Positions 34,778 to 43,830 are shown, counted from the stretch's first letter. The stretch: DNA of 64,000 nucleotides from Streptomyces sp. Z26 (GCF_003665095.1 NZ_RCHV01000002.1:4822501-4886500); one strand, 5' to 3'. Notes: generated from the letters alone by a model not told the origin. Numbers and translations are program-made.

Positions 34778-37381
34778 ATGGTTCAGCACGAGAGTGAGCA
34801 GCCCGCGGGCGCGGAGCCGCAGGAGCACGGTGGCGAGTCGCCTGTCCGTACTGTCCGACTGATAGCGGGCGAGGACCTGCTGACGCTCAACCCCGTGGAC
34901 GGCAGCGAGATCGAGCCGTGCCCGCCCAACCTGCGGCCCGGCCCGCTGCGCAAGCGCCCGCCGGAGGACCGGCCCGGCCAGTCGCGGCCCGGCCACGCGC
35001 TGAGCGGCGCCGCCGCCGTCACCTCCGGGCGCCCGCCGCTGCTGGAGCGCGAGGAGGAGCGCGAGCGGCTGACCGCGCTGCTGTCGCAGGGCCGTTCCGT
35101 ACGGGTCACCGGCCCCTCAGGCTCCGGCCGCAGCGTCCTGCTGGACGCCGTCGCGGACGACGTCGCAGAGGTGGCCCCCGACGGCGTCGTGCGGTTGAAC
35201 GGTCACCGGCGCACCGTGGACGACCTGCTACACGCCCTCTTCGCGGCCGTCTACGACGCGCCCTCGATACGCCCCGACCGCGAGCAGCTCCAGGAGGCGC
35301 TGGGCACCGTCGGCGCGATCGTCCTGCTGGACGACCTGGAGTTCGGGGGCGCAGCCCTCGACGAACTCCTCGACACCACCCCCGAATGCGCCTTCCTCGT
35401 CGCGGCCACCCCCGAGGTCGCCGCGCCCTCGCCGGAGTCCAGGCTGGAGGAGATCTTCCTCGCCGGGCTCAGCCGCACCGCGTGCCTGGAGCTGCTGGAG
35501 CACACCGCCCGGCGGCAGTTGGCCGACGACGAGTCGGACTGGGCGGGCGACCTCTGGTTCGGCAGCGAGGGGCGCCCGCAGACCTTCGTGCAGGCGGGTG
35601 CGCTGCTGCGGCAGCGCGGTACGGCCCCGGGCGGCCCCGTCGTCCCGCAGCTGCCGACGCCCGACGCGCGGAGCAGCGCGTACGGCCTCGCCGCCGTCGT
35701 CGCCACCGGGCTGTCGGCCGCCGCCCAGGAGACGTTGCGGTTCGCCGTCGCCCTCGGCGGCGGGCTGCCGCACCCCGCGCACCTGCCCGCGCTCGTCGGT
35801 GATCCGCAGGCGGACGACGCGCTCGCCGAGTTGGCCGCCTCCGGGCTGGCCAGCTCGGCCGGTGCCCACCGTCGGCTGGCGGCCGGGGTGACCGCGGAGC
35901 TGGCGGCGGCCGGGTACGACGAGGGCGCGGGGGCGCGCGTACGGGCCGCCGCGCAGCACTACGGCTGGTGGGTGGCCCATCCCTCGGTGACGCCGGAGAG
36001 CGCGGTCGCCGAGTCGGAGACGATCGTGGCGGCGCTCCAGGGGGCGCAGCGCGGCGGGCGGCCGAGCGTGGCCGTGCTGCTGGCGCACTCGGCGGCCCCG
36101 GCGCTCGCCGCGGGCCTGCACTGGGGCGCCTGGGAACGGGTGCTGCGGGGCGGCCAGGAGGCGGCGCGCAAGTCCGGTGAGGTGGCCGAAGAGGCGTACT
36201 TCCACCACGAGTTGGGCGTCCTCGCGTTGTGCGGGGGGAATCCGGAGCGGGCGGCGACGGAGCTGGAGGCGTCGATAGCGCTGCGCCGCGTCCTCGCGGA
36301 CCAGCGCGGTACGGTCGCGGGCCGCCGCGCGCTGGCCCTCGTGACGGACCGGCTCCAGGCGGCGTCCGCCGCCCACCCGCCGAACGCGGCACCGGTCGCG
36401 GGTCCTGTCGGCGGCGCGGGAGCGGCCTCCGCCGCCTCCGCCGTGGACGCCTTCGGGAACGGGCGCCCCACCCCCGCCGCGCCCCCCGCGTCCGGCCCGG
36501 CCGCCGGACCCGTCCCGCACCCCGCCGCCCCCGCCGCTCCCGCGCCGGAGGCCGCGTCCACCCCCGCCGTACCGGCGTCCGGGGCGGGCCCGGCGCGCGG
36601 CGTACGGGCGCCCGGCGTGGCGGACACCGCCGCCGAACCGCGTACGGACCGGACGCCGGCGGCGCCGGTGCCGTCGTTCGGCGCGACAGCCGCGCGGGCG
36701 GACGACCTCGACACGGTGGTCTCCCGCTCGCACGCCCCGAACGCGCCCGCGAACCCCGACGGGAACGGGAGCAGAACGGGCTCCCACAGACTCGCGGCGC
36801 GTACGACCCGCCGGAACGTGTACGCCGCCGGTGCCGGCGCGCTGATGGCCCTCGCGCTGGGCACGGTCGTTACGGTGAACACCGTCTCGGACGGCACCAA
36901 GGGCTCGTCGGACTCGGTGAAGCCCGACCGTACGTCGTCGCAGCCGGACGAGTCGGACGACGTCGGCGACGACACGGACGAGGCCGCGTCGGACACGCCC
37001 GCGGGCGCGGGGAAGGGCAAGGGCGAGGACAAGGACGGGAAGAAGGACGGCCGTTCGCCCTCCGACTCGGAGTCCTCCGACCCCGGTCGACCGGGGTCCG
37101 GGGACGAGTCGTCGTCGGGTTCGTCGCCCGACCGGCCCTCGCCGACGCGGAGTTCGTCCCGGCCGCCGTCCACGCCGGACGACCCGACGACGCCCCCGGA
37201 CGATCCGACGACACCGCCCGAGGACGACCCGACCACCCCGCCCGAGGACGATCCCACGACGCCCCCGGAGGACGACCCGACCACCCCGCCCGGGGACGAC
37301 CCGACGACGCCCCCGGAGGGCACGCCGTCGGAGACGGACAGCGGTACGCCCGGGGGCGCTGGGGAGTCGGCCCGCGCGTAG
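34778..37381 (+). CDS. Membrane-anchored P-loop protein with Thr/Pro/Asp-repeat extracellular tail
   Basis: A large protein of about 867 aa. Residues 1-85 are hydrophilic; 86-400 form a P-loop NTPase domain with a Walker A-like GPSGSGRS (112-119), in which the essential lysine is arginine (R118), and Walker B IVLLDDLEF (181-189). Residues about 400-530 are helical, possibly repeat-like, with a HHELGVLALCGGNPERAATELEA stretch (split by me) that recalls a TPR. An Ala/Pro linker leads to one membrane helix (about 681-703) and an acidic Ser/Asp/Lys region ending in six or more DDPTTPP units (37177-37322). Annotated relatives are simply called ATP/GTP-binding proteins. ATG 34778 sits close to GGAGG; a TTG at 34763 is an alternative. 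Function unknown; a signalling STAND-like role is a guess. Confidence 0.75.
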   Translation: MVQHESEQPAGAEPQEHGGESPVRTVRLIAGEDLLTLNPVDGSEIEPCPPNLRPGPLRKRPPEDRPGQSRPGHALSGAAAVTSGRPPLLEREEERERLTALLSQGRSVRVTGPSGSGRSVLLDAVADDVAEVAPDGVVRLNGHRRTVDDLLHALFAAVYDAPSIRPDREQLQEALGTVGAIVLLDDLEFGGAALDELLDTTPECAFLVAATPEVAAPSPESRLEEIFLAGLSRTACLELLEHTARRQLADDESDWAGDLWFGSEGRPQTFVQAGALLRQRGTAPGGPVVPQLPTPDARSSAYGLAAVVATGLSAAAQETLRFAVALGGGLPHPAHLPALVGDPQADDALAELAASGLASSAGAHRRLAAGVTAELAAAGYDEGAGARVRAAAQHYGWWVAHPSVTPESAVAESETIVAALQGAQRGGRPSVAVLLAHSAAPALAAGLHWGAWERVLRGGQEAARKSGEVAEEAYFHHELGVLALCGGNPERAATELEASIALRRVLADQRGTVAGRRALALVTDRLQAASAAHPPNAAPVAGPVGGAGAASAASAVDAFGNGRPTPAAPPASGPAAGPVPHPAAPAAPAPEAASTPAVPASGAGPARGVRAPGVADTAAEPRTDRTPAAPVPSFGATAARADDLDTVVSRSHAPNAPANPDGNGSRTGSHRLAARTTRRNVYAAGAGALMALALGTVVTVNTVSDGTKGSSDSVKPDRTSSQPDESDDVGDDTDEAASDTPAGAGKGKGEDKDGKKDGRSPSDSESSDPGRPGSGDESSSGSSPDRPSPTRSSSRPPSTPDDPTTPPDDPTTPPEDDPTTPPEDDPTTPPEDDPTTPPGDDPTTPPEGTPSETDSGTPGGAGESARA
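37177..37322 (+). repeat. In-frame tandem repeats encoding DDPTTPP units
   Basis: Imperfect tandem units of 21-24 bp encode DDPTTPP or DDPTTPPE six times at the C terminus of the membrane P-loop protein. The frame is kept, so this is a protein repeat, likely a cell-wall-spanning stalk, and copy number may vary among strains. Confidence 0.9.
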
Positions 37382-37414
37382 CGACGCGGGCGGGCGGCCG
37401 GGGCCCGTACGGGC

Positions 37415-38086
37415 TCAGAACAGGCGGAGCTTGTCGTCGTCGATGCCGCGCAGCGCGTTGTAGTCCAGCGTCACGCAGGCGATGTCGCGGTCCGTCGCGA
37501 GCACCCGCGCCTGCGGCTTGATCTCCTGCGCGGCGAACACGCCCTTGACCGGGGCGAGTCGAGGATCGCGGTTGAGCAGCTCCAGATAGCGCGTCAGCTG
37601 CTCCACGCCGTCGATCTCGCCGCGCCGCTTGATCTCGATCGCGATCGTCGTGCCGTCCGCGTCGCGCCCGAGGATGTCCACCGGCCCGATCGCCGTGGGG
37701 TATTCACGCCGGATCAGCGACCAGCCGTCGCCGAGGGTCTCCATGCGGTCCGCGAGCAGCTCCTGGAGGTGTGCCTCCACGCCGTCCTTGATCAGCCCGG
37801 GGTCCACGCCCAACTCGTGCGAGGAGTCGTGCAGGATCTCCTCCATCGTGATGATGAGCTTCTCCCCGCCCTTGTTCTCCACCGTCCACACGGCTCCGCC
37901 GTCCGACGTGGCCTCCTTGACGGAGCAGGGCGGGGACATCCAGTTGAGCGGCTTGTACGCGCGGTCGTCCGCGTGCACGGAGACCGATCCGTCGGCCTTG
38001 ACGAGGATGAGGCGCGGGGCCGAGGGGAGATGGGCGGTGAGCCGGCCCGCGTAGTCGACTGAGCAGCGGGCGATGACGAGTCGCAT
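37415..38086 (-). CDS. nucS: Mismatch-specific endonuclease NucS (EndoMS)
   Basis: NucS cuts both strands at mismatched bases and provides mismatch repair in actinobacteria, which lack MutS-MutL. The 223-aa protein has the N-terminal DNA-binding/dimerisation half and a RecB-like nuclease half with the catalytic pattern D-x(n)-E-x-K in GPVDILGRDADGTTIAIEIKRRG (residues about 137-159) and a following Q-L-x-R-Y-LE-L motif. It ends in KLRLF, a typical sliding-clamp binding tail. A TAGCGT box (38100-38095) is 8 nt before the ATG, suggesting a leaderless mRNA. Its stop is 33 bp from the convergent P-loop gene. Confidence 0.95.
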   Translation of the reverse strand: MRLVIARCSVDYAGRLTAHLPSAPRLILVKADGSVSVHADDRAYKPLNWMSPPCSVKEATSDGGAVWTVENKGGEKLIITMEEILHDSSHELGVDPGLIKDGVEAHLQELLADRMETLGDGWSLIRREYPTAIGPVDILGRDADGTTIAIEIKRRGEIDGVEQLTRYLELLNRDPRLAPVKGVFAAQEIKPQARVLATDRDIACVTLDYNALRGIDDDKLRLF

Positions 38087-38094
38087 GGTCGGTC

Positions 38095-38100
38095 ACGCTA
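38095..38100 (-). promoter_or_regulatory. -10 box of leaderless promoter for nucS
   Basis: TAGCGT on the minus strand lies 8 nt before the ATG with no Shine-Dalgarno sequence between them. Confidence 0.45.
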
Positions 38101-38245
38101 CTCGACGGGACGTCCGGGAGGCGATTCGGGGCGCGGAGCACCGCAGTTGGGCCGCCGTACGGCCGTGGTGGCGGCGGTTCGGGGGAGTCGTCCAGGCGTG
38201 TTCGGGCCGTGCTGACGAATGGCTTGTTGTATACGGCGTCACCTG

Positions 38246-38273
38246 TTGGCATTCGCGCGCTCAGGCTTACGCT
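38246..38273 (+). promoter_or_regulatory. Promoter of the small conserved gene at 38372
   Basis: TTGGCA (38246-38251) and TACGCT (38268-38273) are separated by 16 bp, a good housekeeping-type promoter. The leader would be about 90 nt and ends with GAGAGGAG before the ATG. Confidence 0.6.
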
Positions 38274-38371
38274 ACGCAGCGGGGGCGTCGCCGTCCGGAA
38301 CTGCGTGACCCGGGTGGGGTCCCTGTCACGTCCGTGAGACCCCGGGCCCCGGGGTCGCGAGAGGAGTACTC

Positions 38372-38764
38372 ATGTCGCTCGACGTCTCACCGGCCCTCCT
38401 CGAACAGGCCGAGCGAGGTGACGTCGATGAAGCCGACTTCGTCGACTGCGTCCGTACTTCCCTGCCCTTCGCATGGGAGATGATCAGTTCGCTGGTGACG
38501 CAACTTCAGGTGGACGGCGGTCAGTTCGCCGACAACCAGACACCTCCGCCGAACGAGCAGGCGCGCGGCCAGCTGCTACGGGCGCTGGCCAGCGACGCGA
38601 TACGCGGCGCGCTGGAACGTCACTTCGGCGTCCGGCTCGCCTTCCAGAACTGCCACCGCGTGGCCGTCTTCCCGTTGGACGCCTCGGTGGACGACCGGCT
38701 GGCCAAGTTCACCTCGGTGCGCGGCCAGTTGCTCAACCAGTCACCGGAGCTGCGCGACTGCTGA
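38372..38764 (+). CDS. Small conserved actinobacterial protein (SCO5389-like)
   Basis: The 130-aa protein is soluble, slightly acidic and mostly helical by composition (PALLEQAERGDVDEADFVDC, ALASDAIRGALERHFG), with no membrane segment or known motif. I recall a family of this size named after the S. coelicolor gene in the same neighbourhood, between nucS and the luciferase-like gene; that is memory, not a search. It has its own clear promoter and a GAGAGGAG ribosome binding site 6 nt before the ATG. Function unknown. Confidence 0.8.
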   Translation: MSLDVSPALLEQAERGDVDEADFVDCVRTSLPFAWEMISSLVTQLQVDGGQFADNQTPPPNEQARGQLLRALASDAIRGALERHFGVRLAFQNCHRVAVFPLDASVDDRLAKFTSVRGQLLNQSPELRDC

Positions 38765-38844
38765 CCTGGCCCCACGCGACCGGTCCGGGCCCCGGCGCGG
38801 GTGGTCGGGGCCGGGCCGTACGGCGACGTGGGTGCTGCCGCTGC

Positions 38845-39984
38845 TCAGGGGAGGAGCGGCAGCACCTCGCTGCCGAGTCGCTGCACGTTCGCCTCCGTGG
38901 CGGCAAGATCACCCGTACCCTCGACCAGTAGTGCGAAACGACTGATTCCTGTCACCTTCGCCGTCTCCGCCAGCCGGTCCGCGCACAGCCGTGGCGGGCC
39001 CACGGGGTGCAGGGAGCAGAGGAGTTCGGTGTAGGCGAGGGGGTCGCGCGGGTTCCGCTCCCGGTCGTCCACCGTGCGGTGCGCGCCCAGTCCCTCGCGC
39101 AGCCAGCCGGGCATCGCCTTGGTCAGCGACTCGACGGCCTCGCGGCGGGTGTCCGCCACCTGCGCGACGCCCGCGGAGACATGGAGCGTGGCGGTCTCGG
39201 CCACCACGTCCGGATCGAGCCCGGACGCGAGCGCCTCGCGCCGCCACAACCGCGTCATCCCGGCCTTCTCCTCGTTCCCGCAGTGCATGCCGAGCAGCAT
39301 CGGCAGCCCGCGCCGGGCGGCGAGCCGTACGGTGCCGGGTGAGGTGCACGCGACGACCACGGGTGGGTGGTCGGCCGGGTCGGCGCACCGCTCGGTGGCG
39401 CGCGGTACGACGTCCACCGCGCGGAAGTCGTAGCGCGGGACCGTCGTGTCCCCGGCCCCGTCCGTGGCCTCCGCCGCCGTCGCACCGCTGCTTTCGGCCC
39501 CGATCCCGGTGGCCCCCGCGCCCGACCCCGCGCCCGCCCCGGCGCCGACGCGCGGCTCGCGGAGCCAGCGCAGCAGCAGGTCCAGGGCCTCCGGGAACCC
39601 GTGCTCGTACGCGTCGAGCCCGCCGCCGAACACCTCCAGGTCGATCCACGGCCCGCCCCGGCCCACGCCCAGCGTGAACCGCCCGTCCGACGTGAGGTGC
39701 AGCAACGCGGTCTGCTCGCCGAGGGTCACCGGGTGCGTGTTCGGCAGCACGCTGACGGCCGTGCCCACGCCGATGCGGCGGGTGCGGCCGAGGAGCAGCG
39801 CGGCGAGTGTCACGGCGGAGGGGCACACGCCGTACGGCACGAAGTGGTGCTCGGCCAGCCACACCGAGTCCAGCCCGGCCGCCTCCGCCTCCTCCGCGGC
39901 CCGTACGGCGCGGTGCAGCGCCTCCCCCTGCCCCTGCCCCGGGAACTGCGCGGCCAGTACGAACGCTCCGACTCGCAATGTCAT
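38845..39984 (-). CDS. Luciferase-like flavin-dependent monooxygenase
   Basis: The 379-aa product is a bacterial luciferase-like (LLM) TIM-barrel oxidoreductase that would use F420 or FMNH2. Signatures are the N-terminal RVGAFVLAAQFPGQ, AEEAEAAGLDSVWLAEHHF, RRIGVGTAVSVLPNTHPV and FTLGVGRGGPW. A Gly/Ala/Ser-rich low-complexity insertion (about residues 148-180) interrupts the barrel between LLRWLREPRVG and YDFRAVDVVPRA and is absent from typical family members. ATG 39984 follows AAGGAGG. It is monocistronic. Substrate unknown. Confidence 0.9.
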   Translation of the reverse strand: MTLRVGAFVLAAQFPGQGQGEALHRAVRAAEEAEAAGLDSVWLAEHHFVPYGVCPSAVTLAALLLGRTRRIGVGTAVSVLPNTHPVTLGEQTALLHLTSDGRFTLGVGRGGPWIDLEVFGGGLDAYEHGFPEALDLLLRWLREPRVGAGAGAGSGAGATGIGAESSGATAAEATDGAGDTTVPRYDFRAVDVVPRATERCADPADHPPVVVACTSPGTVRLAARRGLPMLLGMHCGNEEKAGMTRLWRREALASGLDPDVVAETATLHVSAGVAQVADTRREAVESLTKAMPGWLREGLGAHRTVDDRERNPRDPLAYTELLCSLHPVGPPRLCADRLAETAKVTGISRFALLVEGTGDLAATEANVQRLGSEVLPLLP

Positions 39985-40163
39985 GCGCCTCCTTCGCCCT
40001 CCGTGGAAGTCCGCCGGGCTTCCCCGAGGCACTAACGCGTGACACGTGCCAAAGGCACGGGCTGGCATGAAAATCGTTCGATGAGCCCGGTGCGCGCGGT
40101 CAGTACGCTGGGGGCACGGCCGTACGCGGCCGGTGAACCGCTCCCGGCCGAACGAGGTGTCCC

Positions 40164-40505
40164 GTGTCCCCGCGCCGCAACCACCAACGCCGCGGCGGCG
40201 GCAGGCCCGCCGCCCGCAGGGACGACGGCGCTGACGGCGGCACCGGCGGCGACCGCTACGGGTTGGAGCGCACGGAGGACTGGGGCGGCGAGGAGTGGGC
40301 CGTACGGCAGGTCGGGGGCGGCTCCGGCAAGCACTACCGCTGCCCCGGCTGCGACCAGGAGATCCCGCCCGGCGTCCCGCACGTCGTGGCGTGGCCGCGC
40401 GAGGGGCAGGTGGACGACCGGCGGCACTGGCACCGCTCGTGTTGGAACGCGCGCGACCGCCGTGGGGCGCGGCTCCAGCGGTCGCGCAACGCGCCGCGCT
40501 ACTGA
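40164..40505 (+). CDS. Small basic protein with a probable zinc site
   Basis: The 113-aa protein is Arg/Gly-rich at both ends (pI clearly basic) and has a compact middle with CPGCDQEIPPGVPHVV and RHWHRSCWNARD. The CxxC pair plus a downstream H-x-x-C gives four likely zinc ligands, in a treble-clef-like spacing. It could bind nucleic acid. Similar proteins in streptomycetes are sometimes labelled ATP/GTP-binding, but I see no P-loop here. GTG 40164 has GAGGTG 5 nt upstream. It ends at a shared terminator with the convergent ABC permease. Confidence 0.7.
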   Translation: MSPRRNHQRRGGGRPAARRDDGADGGTGGDRYGLERTEDWGGEEWAVRQVGGGSGKHYRCPGCDQEIPPGVPHVVAWPREGQVDDRRHWHRSCWNARDRRGARLQRSRNAPRY

Positions 40506-40564
40506 GCGCCCCCGGCGGGGCTTCGGCCCGAAGCGGGTGCCGCGCCCGTACGCCCGTCAGCACG

Positions 40565-40591
40565 ACGCCCGGCGGTTCACCCGCCGGGCGT
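40565..40591. terminator. Bidirectional terminator
   Basis: ACGCCCGGCGG (40565-40575) and CCGCCGGGCGT (40581-40591) pair perfectly around TTCAC, between the convergent small zinc-protein gene and the ABC permease gene. Confidence 0.8.
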
Positions 40592-40646
40592 GCGTACGAA
40601 CGGGCCCGTACGGTCGCCCCGTTGCCCGGCGACCGTACGAACTCCC

Positions 40647-41597
40647 TTACACGTCGCGGGTGTTGATCAGCGCCGCCGCCGCGCCGACCGCCACCGCCGT
40701 GATCACGGCGAGCACGCCGAGCAGCGGCCAGCCGGAGGCGTTCACCTCGTCGCTCATCGGCACGCCGTAGAGCGTCGCGAGTCCGTTCAGCGGCGAGTAG
40801 TCGAGGAGGGCGTCGCGGACGCCCTCCAGGCTCTCGCCGATCATGAACGCGGAAAGGATCGGCGGCAGCAGCACCGCGCCCATCATGGTGGTGATCGCGC
40901 CCGCCGAGTGCCGCAGCATCGCGCCGACCGCCAGCGACAGCAGCCCGAGCAGCGCCACGTACAGCCCGGCGCCGACCGTGGCGTCCAGCCACTCGTCGCT
41001 GGTGGCGATCAACTCGCCGTTCCGGATGGAGTCGCGTACGGCCTCGCCGACCGGGTCCTCCGGGGAGACGGTCCGGCCGCCGAGCATCGACGACTGGATC
41101 ATCGCCGTGAGCGTGCACGCCAGCGTCGTCGTCACGAACGCCAGCAGGAAGAAGACCAGCGCCTTCGCCGCCAGCACCCGGCCGCGGCGCGGGCAGGCGG
41201 TGAGGGTCGTACGGATCATGCCGGTGCCGTACTCGGACGTGATCACCAGCACGCCCAGCGTGATGACGCAGATCTGGCCGAGCATCAGCCCGAAGAGGCC
41301 GCCCGCCAGCAGCGGCATGTCGATGTAGCCGTCGCCCTCGGAGTCCAGACCGACGGCCGTCAGCAGACCGATGCCGACGACCAGCATGAACATGATGCCG
41401 AGCGTCCACACCGTGGAGCGCACCGAGCGGATCTTCGTCCACTCCGAGGCGAGGGCGTGCCCGAGGTGGGCGCGGGTGACCGGGATGGGCGAGGAGTACC
41501 CGCCGCCGGGCGGCGCGGTGTACGGCGGGTGCGGCGCGTGCCCCGGGGGAGTGGGCACGGGCGAGGGCGGGGGCTGCTGCGCGTACGGCGTGCTCAT
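40647..41597 (-). CDS. ABC exporter permease 1 (ABC-2 type)
   Basis: The 316-aa permease has a Pro/Gly/Tyr-rich cytosolic N terminus of about 35 residues, then SEWTKIRSVRSTVWTL before the first helix, and six membrane segments. The motif LVITSEYGTGMIRTTLTACPRR after the second helix is the hallmark shared with its paralogue at 43042. Start ATG overlaps the stop of the ATPase gene (ATGA), so the pair is translationally coupled. Family resembles bacitracin/lantibiotic-type BcrB or general stress ABC-2 permeases. Substrate unknown. Confidence 0.88.
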   Translation of the reverse strand: MSTPYAQQPPPSPVPTPPGHAPHPPYTAPPGGGYSSPIPVTRAHLGHALASEWTKIRSVRSTVWTLGIMFMLVVGIGLLTAVGLDSEGDGYIDMPLLAGGLFGLMLGQICVITLGVLVITSEYGTGMIRTTLTACPRRGRVLAAKALVFFLLAFVTTTLACTLTAMIQSSMLGGRTVSPEDPVGEAVRDSIRNGELIATSDEWLDATVGAGLYVALLGLLSLAVGAMLRHSAGAITTMMGAVLLPPILSAFMIGESLEGVRDALLDYSPLNGLATLYGVPMSDEVNASGWPLLGVLAVITAVAVGAAAALINTRDV

Positions 41598-42766
41598 CGG
41601 GCGTCCTCGGTGTGCGGGTCGGCGGGCGGCGGAACGGGCGCGGCGGCGGGCGGCGCCACCGGAGGAGCGGCCGGGGGCCCGGCCGGGGGCGGCGGCCCCC
41701 AACCGGCCTGCGGGGGCGCGGCGTACGGGCCGGGCGGCGCGTACCCCCAAGCGCCGTGACCCGGCGGCGCGTGGCCCGGGGCCCCGTACCCCGGAGCGCC
41801 GTACCCCGGTGGCGCCATGACGGGCTCCTGGAGCCCGGACCGCTGGTCGACCGTCGAGCGGTAGTCCTCGGCGCCCTGCGTCATCCGCATGTACGCCTCC
41901 TCCAACGACGCCTGGTGCGGCGACAGTTCCCACAGCCGTACGTCCGCCCCGTGCGCCAGGTCGCTGATGCGCGGCAGCGGTACGCCCGACACCCGCAGCG
42001 CGCCGTCGTCCTCCGTCCGCACCTGCCCGCCCGCCTCGGTCAGCGCCGCGCTCAGCTTCTCGCGCTGCGCGGGGTCCCCCTCGGGCGTACGCACGCGGGC
42101 GAAGCCCACCGAGTTCCGCGTGATGAACTCGGTGACGGACGTGTCGGCCATCAACTGCCCCCGCCCGATGACGATCAGGTGGTCGGCGGTCTGCGCCATC
42201 TCGCTCATCAGGTGGCTGGAGACGAAGACCGTACGGCCCTCCGCCGCGAGCCCCTTCATCAGGTTCCGCACCCAGAGGATGCCCTCCGGGTCGAGGCCGT
42301 TGACCGGTTCGTCGAAGAGGAGCACCTGCGGGTCGCCCAGCAGGGCGGCGGCGATGCCGAGGCGCTGGCCCATGCCGAGGGAGAAGCCCTTGGAACGCTT
42401 GCGGCCCACGTCCTGGAGCCCGACGACGCCCAGCACCTCGTCCACCCGGCGGGCGGGGATGCCCGACAGCTGGGCCAGGGACAGCAGGTGGTTCCGCGCG
42501 TTGCGGCCGCCGTGCACCGCCTTCGCGTCCAGCAGCGCGCCCACCTGCCTTGGCGCGTTGGGGAGTTGCCTGAAGGTGTGGCCGCCGATGGTGACCTGTC
42601 CGGACGAGGGGGTGTCGAGTCCGAGGATCATGCGCATCGTGGTGGACTTGCCGGAGCCGTTCGGCCCCAGGAAGCCGGTGACGGCGCCCGGCCGTACCTG
42701 GAAGGACAGGTTGTAGACGGCCGTCTTGGCACCGTAGTGCTTCGTCAGGCCGTACGCCTCGATCAT
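41594..42766 (-). CDS. ABC exporter ATPase 1 with Pro/Gly/Tyr-rich tail
   Basis: The 390-aa protein has a complete ABC domain (Walker A GPNGSGKST, signature FSLGMGQRLGIAAALL, Walker B VLLFDEPVNGLDPEG, H-loop VSSHLMSEM) up to about residue 220, a small accessory domain, and then an 80-residue tail with PGYGAPGYGAPG-type repeats followed by polyproline. The tail resembles the N terminus of its partner permease, so the two may interact through it. Start ATG 42766. The paralogue at 43834 has the same core with a shorter Gln/Pro tail. Confidence 0.9.
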   Translation of the reverse strand: MIEAYGLTKHYGAKTAVYNLSFQVRPGAVTGFLGPNGSGKSTTMRMILGLDTPSSGQVTIGGHTFRQLPNAPRQVGALLDAKAVHGGRNARNHLLSLAQLSGIPARRVDEVLGVVGLQDVGRKRSKGFSLGMGQRLGIAAALLGDPQVLLFDEPVNGLDPEGILWVRNLMKGLAAEGRTVFVSSHLMSEMAQTADHLIVIGRGQLMADTSVTEFITRNSVGFARVRTPEGDPAQREKLSAALTEAGGQVRTEDDGALRVSGVPLPRISDLAHGADVRLWELSPHQASLEEAYMRMTQGAEDYRSTVDQRSGLQEPVMAPPGYGAPGYGAPGHAPPGHGAWGYAPPGPYAAPPQAGWGPPPPAGPPAAPPVAPPAAAPVPPPADPHTEDAR

Positions 42767-42943
42767 GCCGTCGCCTCTGGACGCGGGTGGCGGGGACGGC
42801 GAGTCGCCCCCCTGACAGGGCTTAGGAGGCCGCGGGGCGCGCTTTCGGTTCCCGCCGGGCCCACCGGGGCCGGGCCGACCTCGGGTGCGGCCCCGGGCCC
42901 ACGGCCCCGTACGGGCGCCGCCCGCGCGTACCGTACGACACGG

Positions 42944-42980
42944 CTCCGGCGCCCGGGAAGCGTTCTCCCGGGCGCCGGAG
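42944..42980 (-). terminator. Terminator of ABC exporter 2
   Basis: A perfect 15-bp stem (CTCCGGCGCCCGGGA, 42944-42958, with 42966-42980) lies about 60 nt beyond the permease 2 stop on the minus strand. It separates the two exporter operons within a 275-bp gap that otherwise holds CGTACG-rich sequence and the upstream region of ATPase 1. Confidence 0.85.
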
Positions 42981-43041
42981 CACCGTACCCGACGGTGCGG
43001 CGGAGCGTCGCGGACGGCCCCGCCGCCCGCCGCCGACGGCC

Positions 43042-43830
43042 TTACGCGTCGCGCTTCTTCAGCACCAGGTAACCCGCGACGAGCGACGCGACCACCCACA
43101 GGGCCATGATGAACAGCCCGCCCCACGGCCCGTACGGGCGGTCCCCGACGCCGAACTCCCCGCCGCCGCCCGTCTCCACGGTCATGATCATGGTGCCCGC
43201 CTGGTCCGGCAGGTAGTGCGCGAACTTCTTCGTCGCGCTCACGCCGCCGAGGATGCCGGAGATGATGAAGAAGAACGGCATCAGCGTGCCGAACGCCAGC
43301 ATCGGGCTGCGCAGCACGAACGCGACACCCATCGTGAACAGCGCGATCAGCGTCATGTAGAGCCCGCCGCCGATCACCGCGCGCAGCACGTTCGGCTCAC
43401 CGATCGTCGTGCCGTGGTCGCCGAGCAGCTGCTGGCCGACGAAGAACGTGGTGAAGCTCGTGGCCATGCCGACGACCAGGACGAGCGCGGTCGCCACGAA
43501 GATCTTGCAGAACATGAACGTGCCCCGCTGCGGGACGGCGCTCAGCGAACTGCGGATCATGCCGGTGCTGTACTCGTTCGAGACGACGAGCACGCCGAAC
43601 GCGATCATCGCCAGCTGCCCGAGCGACATCCCGGCGAAGCTGACGTACGTCGCGTCGAACACCGCCTTCTCCGACTCCGCCATGGAGTCGAAGTCGGAGG
43701 CGGTGAAGGCGCAGATGAGCGCGGACAGGCCGACCGTGACGACGGCCGCGATCAGCAGCGTCCACAGGGTGGACCTGACGGACCTGACCTTGGTCCATTC
43801 CGAGCGGAGGACCCGCGTGGTGTGTGCCAT
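43042..43830 (-). CDS. ABC exporter permease 2 (ABC-2 type)
   Basis: The 262-aa protein has SEWTKVRSVRSTLWTLL at its N terminus, six membrane helices and VLVVSNEYSTGMIRSSLSAVPQR after helix two, clearly paralogous to the permease at 40647 but without its Pro-rich N-terminal extension. It begins 3 bp after the stop of ATPase 2, so they form an operon. GGAGGGGCG precedes the ATG. Substrate unknown. Confidence 0.9.
   Translation of the reverse strand: MAHTTRVLRSEWTKVRSVRSTLWTLLIAAVVTVGLSALICAFTASDFDSMAESEKAVFDATYVSFAGMSLGQLAMIAFGVLVVSNEYSTGMIRSSLSAVPQRGTFMFCKIFVATALVLVVGMATSFTTFFVGQQLLGDHGTTIGEPNVLRAVIGGGLYMTLIALFTMGVAFVLRSPMLAFGTLMPFFFIISGILGGVSATKKFAHYLPDQAGTMIMTVETGGGGEFGVGDRPYGPWGGLFIMALWVVASLVAGYLVLKKRDA

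Noticed and set aside
37177..37322. Short regular repeats that might be read as a CRISPR array
   Set aside because: The repeats are contiguous, in frame, vary by unit and encode DDPTTPP; there are no unique spacers and no cas genes.
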